Shown: positions 37,879-48,432, numbered from the stretch's first letter. The stretch: DNA of 64,000 nucleotides from Bacillus sp. IITD106 (GCF_019459225.1 NZ_JAIAZY010000002.1:1-64000); one strand, 5' to 3'. The notes: generated by a model not told the origin, from the letters alone. Made by a program: numbers and translations.

Positions 37879-37895
37879 GAGTAATCCCCCACTTC

Positions 37896-38345
37896 CTACA
37901 GCATATCAATAAACTTTTTATTTATCATAACCGCATCCTCATTCGTTCGGCATATGATGAGACACGTATCGTCTCCACAAATTGTTCCCATTATTTCTTG
38001 CCAATCAAGATGGTCAATTAATGCTCCGACTGCTTGAGCATTTCCAGGAAGGGTTTTCATCACAAGTAAATTTTGTGCAAAATCTATACCCACAAAAGAA
38101 TCAGTAAGAGCCCGCTTTAATTTTTGAAGTGGATTAAATCGTTGATCCGCAGGCAAACTATATTTGTATCTCCCATCAGGCAACGGCACCTTTACGAGGT
38201 GAAGTTCTTTTATATCCCTTGATACCGTTGCTTGCGTAACATTGTAACCATCATTTTTTAAAAATTCGACTAGCTCATCCTGTGTTTCGATTTCTTTTGT
38301 GCCAATCAATTCACGTATTTTTATGTGGCGCTGTCCTTTTGTCAT
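37896..38345 (-). CDS. argR: Arginine repressor ArgR/AhrC
   Basis: A 149-residue regulator, identical in length to B. subtilis AhrC. The N-terminal winged helix has [20 protein letters not shown]; the C-terminal oligomerisation/arginine-binding domain has [14 protein letters not shown]. It represses arginine synthesis and activates catabolism with arginine as corepressor. ATG at 38345 has GTGGGGAG upstream; the 11-residue longer frame is rejected. Confidence 0.95.
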   Translation of the reverse strand: MTKGQRHIKIRELIGTKEIETQDELVEFLKNDGYNVTQATVSRDIKELHLVKVPLPDGRYKYSLPADQRFNPLQKLKRALTDSFVGIDFAQNLLVMKTLPGNAQAVGALIDHLDWQEIMGTICGDDTCLIICRTNEDAVMINKKFIDML

Positions 38346-38415
38346 AAAGCTCCCCACCCTTATCTTATTCACGTGCATTTTTATACTACTTTATACATCA
38401 TTATAATTATTGACA

Positions 38416-38447
38416 TAAGAAAGGGCAATCCTAATGGAGTGCCCTCA
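38416..38447 (-). terminator. Probable terminator between yqxC and argR
   Basis: GGGCACTCC / GGATTGCCC imperfect stem followed on the minus strand by TTTCTT; may only partly separate the two genes. Confidence 0.45.
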
Positions 38448-38450
38448 GCT

Positions 38451-39272
38451 TTAGTTTTTTAAATGTTCATGTGCTTCCATGACAATATCGTGAATATTAA
38501 CGGGTAGTTTATCTTGCCCGGGATTTTCAGCATCCCAAACTAAATGCATTAAAAATTCAATATTTCCTTGTCCGCCTGTGATCGGTGAATAAGAAAGATT
38601 CATGACATCAAAGCCTTCCTCAAGGGAAAAATCCTTAATCCTGTTAATCACTTCTTCATGAATTTTAGGATCTCTAACAACTCCTTTTTTTCCTACCTGC
38701 TCCTTTCCCGCTTCAAACTGAGGCTTAATTAAGGCAATGATATCACTATTGCTGCAGAGCAGGTGCTTTAACACGGGAAGAATTAACTTTAAGGATATGA
38801 ATGATACATCAATAGTTGCTAAATTCGGCATTTCATTAACAAAATCGGATGGAGTAACATAGCGAAAATTAGTTCTTTCCATAACGACAACTCGCGGATC
38901 ATTTCTTAGCTTCCAAGCGAGCTGATTATAACCGACATCAAGCGCATAAGACAATTTGGCGCCATTTTGTAAGGCACAGTCTGTAAATCCGCCCGTAGAG
39001 GCTCCTATATCAAGCAAAATTTTATCTTGAACGGAAACATTAAATTCTTTCAATGCTTTTTCAAGCTTTAGTCCACCTCTACTTACATAAGGTAAAATAT
39101 TCCCCTTGATTTGCAAGGGAATATCTTCGTTTACCCTTTCACCCGGCTTATCCAGTCTTGTTTCATTAGAAAAGACGATTCCAGCCATAATAGCTCTTTT
39201 AGCCTTTTCTCGAGTTTCACTTAAGCCTCTTTCAACTAATAAAATATCAAGTCTTTGTTTTTTAATTTTCAT
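38451..39272 (-). CDS. yqxC: TlyA-family rRNA methyltransferase-like protein (YqxC)
   Basis: A 273-residue protein with an N-terminal S4 RNA-binding domain (LDILLVERGLSETREKAKRA) and a C-terminal FtsJ-like methyltransferase domain (LLDIGASTGGFTDCALQNGA; IALIKPQFEAGKEQVGKKG). The TlyA family 2'-O-methylates rRNA; older names call it hemolysin, which is not supported here. It starts three bases after dxs. Confidence 0.9.
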   Translation of the reverse strand: MKIKKQRLDILLVERGLSETREKAKRAIMAGIVFSNETRLDKPGERVNEDIPLQIKGNILPYVSRGGLKLEKALKEFNVSVQDKILLDIGASTGGFTDCALQNGAKLSYALDVGYNQLAWKLRNDPRVVVMERTNFRYVTPSDFVNEMPNLATIDVSFISLKLILPVLKHLLCSNSDIIALIKPQFEAGKEQVGKKGVVRDPKIHEEVINRIKDFSLEEGFDVMNLSYSPITGGQGNIEFLMHLVWDAENPGQDKLPVNIHDIVMEAHEHLKN

Positions 39273-39275
39273 ACG

Positions 39276-41177
39276 TTACGCCCTTTTTTTCTTCTCTGGC
39301 AACATAGAATGAAGCTTTAAAGCAATTTTATCAGCGGTCATTCCGATTTCATTCAAGAGTTCATTCACACTTCCATGCTCTATGAATTTGTCTGGTATTC
39401 CGACACGGTCAATGATTGAATGATGGAATCCTTGATCATGCGCATATTCCAATATGGCACTTCCGAATCCACCTTTTAAAACAGCCTCTTCAATCGTTAA
39501 GATTGGCATTCCCGTCTTAAATATTTTATAAAGCATTGCTTCATCAAGCGGTTTAATAAATCTAGCATTGACTACTTGAACCGATACACCCTGTTTTTCC
39601 AGCATGAGGGCTGCTTCCATTGCCATCGGGATTGTCGTTCCAAACGTCAGAATAGTGGCGTCCTTTCCTTTTCTAAGAATTTCCCATGTACCAATTGGAA
39701 TTTCTTTCAATTTGCTATCCATTGGAACACCATAGCCATTTCCACGAGGAAATCTCATGGCAATTGGACCTTCATCATATTTTATTGCTGTATAGACGAG
39801 ATGTTGGCCTTCATTTTCATCTTTAGGCATCATGATCACCATATTAGGTAAATGTCTTAAGAAGGATACATCAAATACACCTTGGTGGGTTTCCCCATCT
39901 GCTCCAACAAGGCCAGCTCGATCAACACCAAGAAAAACATTTAAATTTTGTCTGCATATGTCATGTAAAACTTGATCATATGCCCGCTGTAAAAATGTAG
40001 AGTATATTGCAAGAAAGGGTTTCATTTTTTGCGTTGCAAGTCCAGCCGCCATCGTTGCCGCATGTTGCTCGGCAATACCGACATCAAAAAAACGATCCGG
40101 AAATTCTTCAGCAAATTTCTCTAGCTTTGACCCGACAGGCATTGCTGGTGTAATAGCGACAATTCTTTTATCTTCTCGAGCAAGTTTTCGCACCGTCTCG
40201 CTGACAAGTGAACTCCAAGAAGGTGCCGAATTAACTGATTTGATGACATCTCCCGTTTCAATTTTATATTGTCCGATACCATGCCATGTGCCAATTCGAT
40301 CATCTTCAGCTGGACTGTACCCTTTTCCTTTTTTCGTAATGATATGGAGAAGGACGGGGCCTTCGGTTTTCTTCGCATACTGAAAATTTTCAAATAAATC
40401 ATTGAAATCATGTCCATCGATTGGGCCGAAGTAAGTAAATCCCATTTCCTCAAAAAATACACCTGAAGTAAGTAGGTACTTTAAGCTATCTTTCACTTTT
40501 TCAGCAGTTGCAGCCAGCTTTCCTCCAACTGCAGGTATTTTCTTCAATAAATACTCCAGTTCATCTTTAGCCCATTTATATTTTCCGGCTGTTCTTAATT
40601 TGGATAATACATTATGAAGAGCACCTACGTTAGGTGCAATAGACATTTCATTATCATTCAAAATAACCGTTAGATTTTTTTGGCTATCCCCAATATGATT
40701 TAAAGCTTCCAGCGCCATACCACCAGTAAGAGCTCCATCACCAATGACCGGGATGACAAAATTGGATTCTCCTTTTATATCGCGGGAAATCGCCATTCCC
40801 ATTGCTGCGGAGAGCGAAGTCGAACTATGACCCGTTTCCCACACATCATGAATGCTTTCGACCATTTTCGGAAAGCCGCAAAGTCCTTTATATTGTCTGA
40901 GGCTGTCAAATTGCCCTGCTCTTCCTGTCAATATTTTATGGACATACGATTGATGGCCAACATCCCATAATATTTTATCCTTTGGGCTGTTAAAGCATTT
41001 ATGGAGCGCAAGGGTTAGTTCTACCACACCTAGGTTCGGTCCAATATGTCCACCCGTTTTTGATAGTTTTTCAATGAGAAACTTCCTAATATCAGAGCTT
41101 AATTCCTCAAGTTCTGTAATATTCATTTTTTTAAGAAATGAAGGGTCTTTAATTGATAAAAGATCCAAAAGGACCAC
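39276..41177 (-). CDS. dxs: 1-deoxy-D-xylulose-5-phosphate synthase
   Basis: A 633-residue transketolase-like enzyme, first step of the MEP isoprenoid pathway (pyruvate plus glyceraldehyde-3-phosphate). Seen: the thiamine motif [14 protein letters not shown]...[29 protein letters not shown], and [12 protein letters not shown]. Length equals B. subtilis Dxs. It begins one base after oapA, in an operon with ispA and the OLE RNA. Confidence 0.96.
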   Translation of the reverse strand: MVLLDLLSIKDPSFLKKMNITELEELSSDIRKFLIEKLSKTGGHIGPNLGVVELTLALHKCFNSPKDKILWDVGHQSYVHKILTGRAGQFDSLRQYKGLCGFPKMVESIHDVWETGHSSTSLSAAMGMAISRDIKGESNFVIPVIGDGALTGGMALEALNHIGDSQKNLTVILNDNEMSIAPNVGALHNVLSKLRTAGKYKWAKDELEYLLKKIPAVGGKLAATAEKVKDSLKYLLTSGVFFEEMGFTYFGPIDGHDFNDLFENFQYAKKTEGPVLLHIITKKGKGYSPAEDDRIGTWHGIGQYKIETGDVIKSVNSAPSWSSLVSETVRKLAREDKRIVAITPAMPVGSKLEKFAEEFPDRFFDVGIAEQHAATMAAGLATQKMKPFLAIYSTFLQRAYDQVLHDICRQNLNVFLGVDRAGLVGADGETHQGVFDVSFLRHLPNMVIMMPKDENEGQHLVYTAIKYDEGPIAMRFPRGNGYGVPMDSKLKEIPIGTWEILRKGKDATILTFGTTIPMAMEAALMLEKQGVSVQVVNARFIKPLDEAMLYKIFKTGMPILTIEEAVLKGGFGSAILEYAHDQGFHHSIIDRVGIPDKFIEHGSVNELLNEIGMTADKIALKLHSMLPEKKKRA

Positions 41178-41810
41178 TCACTTTCGTTTTTTGGAATTAT
41201 TCTTTGTTTTTTTTCTTTTATTGTCCTTAATGATGATGATGTGACATTTATCCTCTAAAAAATGTAAACATTTACCTACTTGGAATATTATATCTTTTGA
41301 ATATTTAATCGCAAATGATTTCCCGAATGCTTTCCCACCTACTGTAACAGCTGCGATTAAACTCGTCAAACCAACGTTAATTCCATATTCCAGAGTAGAA
41401 TTTTTTGAAAGTTCCATATTAGTTAAAATTTGAATAATAACGAGTGCTGTTGCCGTTCCACTAATGATTCCCGATATATCTCCTATCACATCATTACAGA
41501 AATTGGAGAATCGGTCTGCGTTCCTAACTATTCGTATAGAATGTTTCGCCCCATAAACCTTTCTTGCGGCCATGGAGTGAAAGGGTGTTTCATCAGCAGC
41601 GGTCGAAGCTATCCCTATCATATCAAAAATAATTCCTATAAGGACAATAAAAAGAACAACAAGAAGCCCAAACGTCCATGACACACCATGCAAAACGATA
41701 GTGGATACGATTGAAAAAATAGCCGCTAGCACAAAAGTGATAACGGCTATAGTAATACTCCATTTAATTGATTTATTTACAAGTTCTTTCATAAACGAAA
41801 TGGTCACCAT
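41178..41810 (-). CDS. oapA: OLE RNA-associated membrane protein OapA
   Basis: A protein of up to 210 residues with about four hydrophobic segments (near 15-38, 42-64, 112-130 and 136-160), a basic cytoplasmic-looking middle (AARKVYGAKHSIRIVRNADRFSN) and a very basic tail (KDNKRKKTKNNSKKRK). It lies between the ole RNA and dxs, exactly the context of OapA, which binds OLE RNA and carries it to the membrane. The first ATG (41810) has poor spacing to AGGA; a GTG at 41807 or ATG at 41792 may be used. Known OapA proteins are about 190 residues. Confidence 0.88.
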   Translation of the reverse strand: MVTISFMKELVNKSIKWSITIAVITFVLAAIFSIVSTIVLHGVSWTFGLLVVLFIVLIGIIFDMIGIASTAADETPFHSMAARKVYGAKHSIRIVRNADRFSNFCNDVIGDISGIISGTATALVIIQILTNMELSKNSTLEYGINVGLTSLIAAVTVGGKAFGKSFAIKYSKDIIFQVGKCLHFLEDKCHIIIIKDNKRKKTKNNSKKRK

Positions 41811-41814
41811 TTTC

Positions 41815-42440
41815 CTAGAATTAAGGTTGGATGGTCATAATAAGAGTAAAAATTACGGCTTAGGTCCAGTAGGTTTTCCCAGACAAGTACCAGATGTCGC
41901 CATCGTGGTGGTTTCCCATTAAACTCATCTTGGCAGTGTCGCCAGCTGCCAGACTGGATTGCCACTTAGTCCGCACTATAATCCTCATATTATGTCCAAA
42001 GGAACAGTCTAGGAGATTTCCTCAACAACCTTTAACCTGATTCCTAGCCTCTTTTGCAAAACTGATTTCATATGGACGAAAGAATTCAGGACGATGGCCA
42101 ACCATTCTGAATTTCTATTACCATAATCCCCTCAAGCTTCACTCAAGGCAGGCTACGCTGCTTGTGATGCCCACATCACTTCGCAGGTCTATACTTCGCG
42201 TTTCTTGCATATGCATGTAAGCCAGCTAAAACAACGAAGCCTCCGCGGTAAAGGGTCAACGCCCACATGCCTTTGTGGATCGCCCTTACACCTTTACTCC
42301 CAGCTCCGACCCAAGTCTGGGCGACTCAAGCCAGAACAAGGAACTTCATCGATGTGCCCTTTTGTGAATTTTTAGGCTCACCTTCAGAACCGGTAGGTTG
42401 ACTAGAATACTGCACCATCCAATAATCTGCAAAAATTATA
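41815..42440 (-). ncRNA. ole: OLE RNA (ornate, large, extremophilic)
   Basis: A gap of 673 bases without any gene lies inside an otherwise tightly packed operon, exactly between ispA and oapA-dxs, the known genomic place of OLE RNA. It is richer in G+C than its surroundings and full of local helices: CCACA / TGTGG (42263-42278), CCCAGA / TTGGG, GGCAG / CTGCC (about 41938-41955). OLE RNAs are about 600 nt, which fits. They are found mainly in extremophilic or anaerobic Firmicutes, bind OapA, and are linked to membrane, alcohol, cold and magnesium stress. Ends are approximate; transcription is from the operon, right to left. Confidence 0.88.
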
Positions 42441-42483
42441 TCATATTTTCAATTTATCATCAATTTGATAAAGCTGGAATGCT

Positions 42484-43368
42484 TTATCGATCTCTTCCTG
42501 CGACAACATCAGTAAGGTATTGGAGTAAATCTGTTTTTAAATTTGTTTTAGCTAGGGTTTCCTTTGCACCTTGAATATGAAAAGCTAAATGATCTCTTGC
42601 CCCTTCTAGAGATAATAATGATGGGTATGTACTTTTCTTTTTTTCACGATCGCTCCCAATCGGTTTTCCAATGAGTTTTTCATCACCGATAACGTCAAGA
42701 ATATCATCGCTAATTTGAAAAGCGAGTCCTAGATGTCGAGAATATTTTTCAAAAAGATCAAGTTCCACTTCCGTTGCTTCCGCAATTTTTGCCCCCGCAA
42801 TCACACTATATGTAAGTAAGCGTCCCGTTTTATGCTGGTGGATATATTCTAATTCCCTTAAATGCAATTCTTGGTTTTCAGCTTGAATATCTGCAACCTG
42901 TCCTCCAACCATTCCTTCGGGGCCGGCACAAATTGATAACATTTTCATAAGCCAAATTTTTAAATGATCATCTAGATGCTCATCTTCAGAAATAAGCTGA
43001 AAGCTATAAGTCAACAGTCCATCTCCAGCTAAAATAGCTAAAGCCTCACCGAAAATTTTATGATTGGTTGGTTTCCCACGCCTTAAATCATCATCGTCCA
43101 TACTTGGAAGGTCATCATGGATTAAGGAATAAGTATGAATCATTTCCAAAGCGCAGGCTGTACGTAAACCTATTTCCGGATTCTTGCCAAAAGCATCGAT
43201 TGCAGCAAAAAGCAAAATGGGACGAATCCTTTTTCCTCCAGCCGTTAATGAATAAAGCATGGCACCCTTTAATGCTTGAGGAGCATTGAGTTTATGAATA
43301 GATGCAGCTAACTCCTTTTCCAGCAAATCTTTATACTTCGAAATAAAAGTTTCGTATTGAACTGTCAA
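42484..43368 (-). CDS. ispA: Farnesyl diphosphate synthase
   Basis: A 294-residue prenyltransferase with both aspartate-rich motifs: DDLPSMDDDDLRRG (first) and ISDDILD (second), plus GGKRIRP at the substrate site. It makes C15 farnesyl diphosphate. It begins two bases after xseB, as in B. subtilis (yqiB-yqiC-yqiD), and is followed by the OLE RNA. Confidence 0.95.
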   Translation of the reverse strand: MTVQYETFISKYKDLLEKELAASIHKLNAPQALKGAMLYSLTAGGKRIRPILLFAAIDAFGKNPEIGLRTACALEMIHTYSLIHDDLPSMDDDDLRRGKPTNHKIFGEALAILAGDGLLTYSFQLISEDEHLDDHLKIWLMKMLSICAGPEGMVGGQVADIQAENQELHLRELEYIHQHKTGRLLTYSVIAGAKIAEATEVELDLFEKYSRHLGLAFQISDDILDVIGDEKLIGKPIGSDREKKKSTYPSLLSLEGARDHLAFHIQGAKETLAKTNLKTDLLQYLTDVVAGRDR

Positions 43369-43370
43369 GC

Positions 43371-43595
43371 TTAATCCTCCTCTTGAAGAAGAAAGTCTTC
43401 CTCCCCATCATCGGTCAAAATTTTTGTAAGCTGCTGTTCAGCATTTTTCAGTTTATCGTGGCAAAGCTTAGAATACTCGATTCCTTTTTTATATATTTCC
43501 AATGCTTCCTCTAAAGGAATATCTCCCTCTTCAAGACGCATGACAATTTTTTCTAATTGGCTCATCGCTTCTTCAAATGTTATTTTCTCATCCAT
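43371..43595 (-). CDS. xseB: Exodeoxyribonuclease VII small subunit
   Basis: A 74-residue helical-hairpin protein: FEEAMSQLEKIVMRLEEGDIPLEEALEIYKKG is the family signature. It binds XseA. ATG at 43595 is used; the reading frame overlaps the end of xseA by eight bases. Confidence 0.93.
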   Translation of the reverse strand: MDEKITFEEAMSQLEKIVMRLEEGDIPLEEALEIYKKGIEYSKLCHDKLKNAEQQLTKILTDDGEEDFLLQEED

Positions 43596-44943
43596 CACTA
43601 TCACCCTTTTCTATATGATCAATTGTACAAAATAACTCCCCATCTGTAACCTGTAATGTTATACGTTCACCTATACTTGCTTTATCCGTTTTATTGATAA
43701 TATTTCCGTTTTCTGTGTAGGCAACACTATAGCCTCTTTTTAATATGTTTAATGGACTCAAAGCTTCCAACGTGGCCACTTTTGTTGAAAACTCACTAGA
43801 TTTCTGATGTAATATGATTTTTGCTTGTTGTGTAAGTTGCTGCTTGATGCGAGTAAACTTCTCTTTATGCATTTGCAGTTTCATAGCCGGGTGATGAGTG
43901 GCCAAAACTTTATGCAGTTGTTGAAATTGGTCCATCTTTTGAATAAGAATTTTTTCTTGGCCTCTTTGTAATCTATCTGTCATTCTGTCAACTGATTCCC
44001 ATTTTTGCTCATATAATTTTCGAGGATTTCGTAAAATATACGAATTTTTTAGTAAGTTAAGTTTTCCTCTTTTGTCCTTCGTTATCTCTGCCATCCCACG
44101 GAATAATCGATTCTTGCGATTTAGGAGCCGCTCCATTAATTCTTCAATATGCGGTACAGCAAGCTCTGCGGCTCCCGTTGGCGTTGCCGCTCTTACATCA
44201 GCTACAAAATCGGCAATTGTAAAATCCGTTTCGTGGCCGACTGCTGAAATAATCGGAATTTGAGAATTGAATATCGCCCTTGCTACTATTTCTTCGTTAA
44301 AAGCCCATAATTCTTCTATCGAGCCTCCGCCCCTTCCAACAATGAGTACATCAGCAATGGAAAGATCATTAGCTTTTTTAATCGCTTCGGCAATCGATGT
44401 CGATGCCTGGTTGCCTTGTACGAGAACTGGAAGGATAATAAGTTTTCCGATTGGATACCGTCGTTTAATAGTCGTAATGATGTCTCTTATCGCTGCCCCA
44501 GTTGGAGATGTGATAACACCAATCTTTTTTGGATACACCGGAATCCTTTTCTTCTTATCAGGATGAAATAATCCTTCTTGCTCCAGCCTGTTTTTCAGTT
44601 GTTCATAAGCAAGGAATAGTTCGCCAATTCCATCGGGGAGCATTTCTTGAACGTATATTTGATATTGTCCACTTGATTCATATACGGTAATACTTCCACG
44701 GATTAATACGTTCATCCCATTTTCAGGGATAAATTTCATAGATTGCGAGTAAGAAGAAAACATGACGGCCATTATTCTTGCTGACTCATCTTTTAAAGTA
44801 AAGTATAGATGGCCGCTCGAATGCCTTTTAAAATTTGATATTTCACCTTTTACATAAACATTTGATAAATGTGGATCAACATCAAATTTTCGTTTAATAT
44901 ATTTTGTCAGAGCTTTGACAGATAAATATTGGCGTTCCTTCAT
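43588..44943 (-). CDS. xseA: Exodeoxyribonuclease VII large subunit
   Basis: A 451-residue nuclease. An N-terminal OB-fold domain (VYVKGEISNFKRHSSGHLYFTLKD) is followed by the catalytic core (ITSPTGAAIRDI, VGRGGGSIEELWAFNEE, SAVGHETDFTIADFVAD) and a long coiled coil. Degrades single-stranded DNA from both ends. Length matches B. subtilis (448). Confidence 0.95.
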   Translation of the reverse strand: MKERQYLSVKALTKYIKRKFDVDPHLSNVYVKGEISNFKRHSSGHLYFTLKDESARIMAVMFSSYSQSMKFIPENGMNVLIRGSITVYESSGQYQIYVQEMLPDGIGELFLAYEQLKNRLEQEGLFHPDKKKRIPVYPKKIGVITSPTGAAIRDIITTIKRRYPIGKLIILPVLVQGNQASTSIAEAIKKANDLSIADVLIVGRGGGSIEELWAFNEEIVARAIFNSQIPIISAVGHETDFTIADFVADVRAATPTGAAELAVPHIEELMERLLNRKNRLFRGMAEITKDKRGKLNLLKNSYILRNPRKLYEQKWESVDRMTDRLQRGQEKILIQKMDQFQQLHKVLATHHPAMKLQMHKEKFTRIKQQLTQQAKIILHQKSSEFSTKVATLEALSPLNILKRGYSVAYTENGNIINKTDKASIGERITLQVTDGELFCTIDHIEKGDSDG

Positions 44944-45025
44944 AAGTTAACGCACCTCGTTTCAAGAAGCGCATACGTCTGCGTGCGCTAGACTTAAAAA
45001 TATAAATATCATTTAGTATTAAGAA

Positions 45026-45057
45026 AAGCTGCATCCAATTTTTTAGGATGACAGCTT
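45026..45057 (-). terminator. Possible terminator after folD
   Basis: AAGCTGTCATCC / GGATGCAGCTT, followed on the minus strand by TTCTTAAT. Just downstream (44970-44990) is a short GCGC-type palindrome of the dispersed repeat family. Confidence 0.55.
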
Positions 45058-45095
45058 CTCTAGTATGCTGGTCTTTATTTTACTATAATTCCATC

Positions 45096-45956
45096 TCATT
45101 TGCGATTGACTATTACTTTTTGCGCGGATTTTACAGTATTGTACAAGAGCATTGTAATCGTCATAGGGCCCACTCCGCCTGGAACTGGAGTTATATAACC
45201 TGCTTTATCAAAAACATCATCGTAATCAACGTCGCCGCATAATTTACCATTTTCATCTCGATTCATTCCGACATCGATGACAATGGCACCTTCTTTTACA
45301 TAATCTGAAGTGATCATTTTAGCCCGTCCAACAGCTGCTACTACTATATCTGCTTTCTTCGTATAAGAAGCAAGGTCATCTGTCTTTGAATGGCAATACG
45401 TAACGGTAGCATTTTCGTTTAAAAGCAATTGACCGGCTGGCTTTCCGACGATATTGCTTCGTCCTACAATCACAGCATGCTTTCCTGCGATTGGCAGATT
45501 CATATATTTCAACATTTCTAAAACACCAAAAGGAGTACATGGCAAGAATGTATCCTGCCCTGTCATCATTTTTCCGATATTGACAGGATGAAAACCATCC
45601 ACATCTTTACTAGGAGAAATGGTTTCGATCACTTTTGTCTCCGAAATATGTGCTGGAAGTGGAAGCTGAACTAATATCCCATGGATATCATCTCGATTAT
45701 TTAATGTCTCAATCTCATTCAATAACACATGTTCTTCAACATTTCCAGGAAGTTCAATTAGCTCTGAATGCATCCCAATCGCTTTACAGCTTTTCTGTTT
45801 AGAGGTGACGTATGTTCTCGATGCTTGGTTATTTCCTACTAAAATAACGGCTAATCCCGGTTTAATTCCTTCTGCAGTTAGCTTAGCAACTTCTTGTTCA
45901 AGTCCTGCTCGAATATGATTCGATATTTCTTTCCCATCAATAATTGTGGCCGGCAT
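45096..45956 (-). CDS. folD: Methylene-THF dehydrogenase/cyclohydrolase FolD
   Basis: A 286-residue bifunctional folate enzyme. Seen: the [14 protein letters not shown] region with the catalytic Tyr and Lys, [20 protein letters not shown], and the nucleotide site [15 protein letters not shown], ending [15 protein letters not shown]. It makes 10-formyl-THF for purine and other C1 reactions. Between nusB and xseA, as in B. subtilis. Confidence 0.96.
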   Translation of the reverse strand: MPATIIDGKEISNHIRAGLEQEVAKLTAEGIKPGLAVILVGNNQASRTYVTSKQKSCKAIGMHSELIELPGNVEEHVLLNEIETLNNRDDIHGILVQLPLPAHISETKVIETISPSKDVDGFHPVNIGKMMTGQDTFLPCTPFGVLEMLKYMNLPIAGKHAVIVGRSNIVGKPAGQLLLNENATVTYCHSKTDDLASYTKKADIVVAAVGRAKMITSDYVKEGAIVIDVGMNRDENGKLCGDVDYDDVFDKAGYITPVPGGVGPMTITMLLYNTVKSAQKVIVNRK

Positions 45957-45971
45957 CGCGATTCCCCCTGT

Positions 45972-46355
45972 CTATTCTCCCTTAACCTTCGATAATATTC
46001 CATTAATAAATTTACCGGATTTGTCATCTCCATATTTTTTAGCAATCTCTACCGCTTCGTTGATTGCAACGTTTTCAGGTACATCTTCACTATATTTCAT
46101 TTCATAAATAGCGAGCCTTAAAATATTTAGGTCAACCTTGGATAACCGATCCATAGACCAATTTTCCAAATGCTTGTTAATCTCCTCATCAATTTCAGGA
46201 AGATGATTCACAGTACCATCTACCAAGTCCTGTAAAAACATGTTGATTTTTTGATCTTCTAACACAAATTCTATTGCTTCGGAAGTATCAGTTCCACTCA
46301 TATCAATTTGGTATAAGGCTTGCAAAGCTTTTTCGCGAGCAATTCTTCTTTTCAT
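45972..46355 (-). CDS. nusB: Transcription antitermination factor NusB
   Basis: A 127-residue all-helical RNA-binding protein: RIAREKALQALYQIDMSG at the start, RLSKVDLNILRLAIYEM and INEAVEIAKKYGDDKSGKFINGIL at the end, the NusB signatures. It acts in rRNA transcription with NusE. ATG at 46355 follows AGAAGGAG. Confidence 0.93.
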   Translation of the reverse strand: MKRRIAREKALQALYQIDMSGTDTSEAIEFVLEDQKINMFLQDLVDGTVNHLPEIDEEINKHLENWSMDRLSKVDLNILRLAIYEMKYSEDVPENVAINEAVEIAKKYGDDKSGKFINGILSKVKGE

Positions 46356-46385
46356 GTAGTATATACTCCTTCTAATGACTGAAAA

Positions 46386-46408
46386 AGCCAAAGGAATCCC
46401 CTCTGGCT
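46386..46408 (-). terminator. Terminator upstream of nusB
   Basis: AGCCAGAGG / CCTTTGGCT, followed on the minus strand by TTTTTC; it would end the accB-accC-yqhY transcript after the repeat element. Confidence 0.6.
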
Positions 46409-46419
46409 ATCAATTCGTC

Positions 46420-46615
46420 TAGCTTCAGCGCCTATCGACTAGCAAACTTCCTGTCTTCCTCTTTTGCGTAAGGAGGCCAGACTCGTCCCTCGTCGTGTTT
46501 CCTTTATCTCAGTCGAAAGCGAAGAAGGAACGTCGACTAAAGCCGCCACGTCCTTATGTCTTCGTCGACGGATCCACATCCTGTGGACCTGTACGTCGAT
46601 GTGCAGGCGCTTATG
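46420..46615. repeat. Dispersed long inverted-repeat element
   Basis: The outer arms AGCGCCTATCGAC (46427-46439) and GTCGATGTGC-AGGCGCT (46595-46611) are inverted complements. Inside is another hairpin, ATCCACA / TGTGGA (46571-46587). There is no ORF. Short palindromes of similar sequence occur at 727-755, 13841-13858 and 44966-44990, probably collapsed copies or related fragments. Such GCGCT-ended elements are common between Bacillus genes. Confidence 0.65.
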
Positions 46616-46627
46616 CATTTGATTTTA

Positions 46628-47038
46628 TTACTCCTCAAATTCATTGCTTTCCTGTTTTTGGGTTTCAAAAGCTACACCTACAATATGAACATTCACTTCT
46701 TCTGCTTCAAGTGCTGTCATATTATATAACGTTTGTCGGATATTATCTTGAACCTTTTGGGCAACTGTAGGAATGGAAACACCGAAATTCATTAAGCAAT
46801 ACACATCTACTTTTATCCCTTCATCTGTTAGTTCTACTCTTATCCCTTTACCGTGATTTTTTTTGCCGAGTCTTTCTACAACTCCTGTGGCGAAATTTCC
46901 ACGCATTTGAGCAACACCTTCAACTTCCGAAGCTGCTATACCTGCGATTACCTCAATGACTTCAGGAGCAATTTCAATTTTCCCTAAGGTTTGACCATTT
47001 TCCTGTGTCATTTCAAGCATGCTCATATTCTCTTCCAT
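46628..47038 (-). CDS. yqhY: Asp23/Gls24 family protein YqhY
   Basis: A 136-residue protein of the Asp23/Gls24 family: GKIEIAPEVIEVIAGIAASEVEGV at the start and VYCLMNFGVSIPTVAQKVQDNIR in the middle are typical. In Bacillus it lies directly behind accBC and is linked to control of acetyl-CoA carboxylase. GGAGGTG precedes the ATG; 15 bases separate it from accC. Confidence 0.92.
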   Translation of the reverse strand: MEENMSMLEMTQENGQTLGKIEIAPEVIEVIAGIAASEVEGVAQMRGNFATGVVERLGKKNHGKGIRVELTDEGIKVDVYCLMNFGVSIPTVAQKVQDNIRQTLYNMTALEAEEVNVHIVGVAFETQKQESNEFEE

Positions 47039-47053
47039 TTAAAACACCTCCAC

Positions 47054-48409
47054 TTATTTTTGATTCATTACATCATGTATTTCAAGAAACTTTGTATTGA
47101 AGTCTCCACCTACAAATGTTTCATTTTCAAGCAAATTCAAATGGAATGGAATGGTAGTTTTTATTCCTTCAATCACAAATTCTTCAAGTGCTCTTTTCAT
47201 TCTAGCTATTGCCTCTTCACGTGTAGCCCCGTATGAAATGACCTTTGCTATCATTGAATCATAATATGGCGGAATTGTATAGCCGGGATACGCACCTGAA
47301 TCAACGCGAACTCCAAACCCGCCTGGAGGTAAATACATTTCGATTTTTCCGGCAGAAGGAAGAAAATTTTTCTCAGGGTTTTCTGCGTTGATTCTGCATT
47401 CAATCGACCAGCCGCGAAATTCAACATCTTCTTGAGTTAGAGATAATTTCTCACCTGACGCGATACGAATCATTTCTTTTATAAGATCGACTCCTGTCAC
47501 CATTTCAGTAACGGGATGTTCAACTTGAATACGCGTATTCATCTCCATGAAATAAAACTTGCGATTCCTATGATCGTATATAAATTCTATTGTTCCAGCA
47601 CCTGAATAATCAACAGCGTTGGCAGCTTTAACTGCTGCTTGCCCCATCAATTCCCGTGTTTTAGGGTCTATTGCAGGTGAAGGCGTCTCTTCAACTAATT
47701 TTTGCAGTCTTCTTTGGATTGTACAATCACGTTCACCAAGATGAATAACGTTGCCAAAATTATCGCCAAGCACTTGGATTTCAACATGCCTAAAATCTTC
47801 AATATATTTTTCTATGTATACTCCAGGGTTGCCGAATGCAGTTAATGCCTCTTGCTGAGTGATATTAATTCCTTTAATCAGCTCTTCCTTGTCTCTGGCA
47901 ACACGAATTCCTTTTCCGCCGCCGCCTGCAGTAGCTTTTATGATGACTGGATAACCAATTTCTTCAGCAATTTCTAAGGCTTCGTCGATATCATTAATAA
48001 TTCCATTAGAGCCTGGTACAATTGGTACGCCCGCCACTTTCATAGTTTCCCTCGCAACATCTTTCGTACCCATTTTTGAAATAGCTTCAGGGCTTGGTCC
48101 TATGAAAATGATATTGCAAACACGGCATAGTTCTGCAAAATCTGCATTTTCAGCTAAAAATCCATAGCCAGGATGGATGGCATCGCAATTCGTCAACTTT
48201 GCAATGCTTATTACGTTTGCAGTATTTAAATAGCTGTCTTTTGATAATTTTGGACCAATACAATACGCTTCATCTGCTAATTGAACATGCAGTGCTTCGC
48301 GATCCGCTTCAGAATAGACAGCCACTGTCTCAATGTCTAATTCTTTACAAGCCCGAATAATTCGAACAGCTATTTCTCCTCTATTTGCTATTAGTATTTT
48401 TTTTATCAT
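47054..48409 (-). CDS. accC: Acetyl-CoA carboxylase, biotin carboxylase subunit
   Basis: A 451-residue ATP-grasp enzyme that carboxylates the biotin of AccB. Seen: [30 protein letters not shown], the ATP lid [25 protein letters not shown], and [16 protein letters not shown] (active site). First committed step of fatty acid synthesis. Operon accB-accC-yqhY. Confidence 0.96.
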   Translation of the reverse strand: MIKKILIANRGEIAVRIIRACKELDIETVAVYSEADREALHVQLADEAYCIGPKLSKDSYLNTANVISIAKLTNCDAIHPGYGFLAENADFAELCRVCNIIFIGPSPEAISKMGTKDVARETMKVAGVPIVPGSNGIINDIDEALEIAEEIGYPVIIKATAGGGGKGIRVARDKEELIKGINITQQEALTAFGNPGVYIEKYIEDFRHVEIQVLGDNFGNVIHLGERDCTIQRRLQKLVEETPSPAIDPKTRELMGQAAVKAANAVDYSGAGTIEFIYDHRNRKFYFMEMNTRIQVEHPVTEMVTGVDLIKEMIRIASGEKLSLTQEDVEFRGWSIECRINAENPEKNFLPSAGKIEMYLPPGGFGVRVDSGAYPGYTIPPYYDSMIAKVISYGATREEAIARMKRALEEFVIEGIKTTIPFHLNLLENETFVGGDFNTKFLEIHDVMNQK

Positions 48410-48432
48410 GGAAAACGCTCCTTATCTATGAG

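Noticed and set aside
41811-42483. Degraded IS or group II intron between ispA and oapA
   Set aside because: No transposase or maturase fragment in any frame; the context and structure fit OLE RNA much better.
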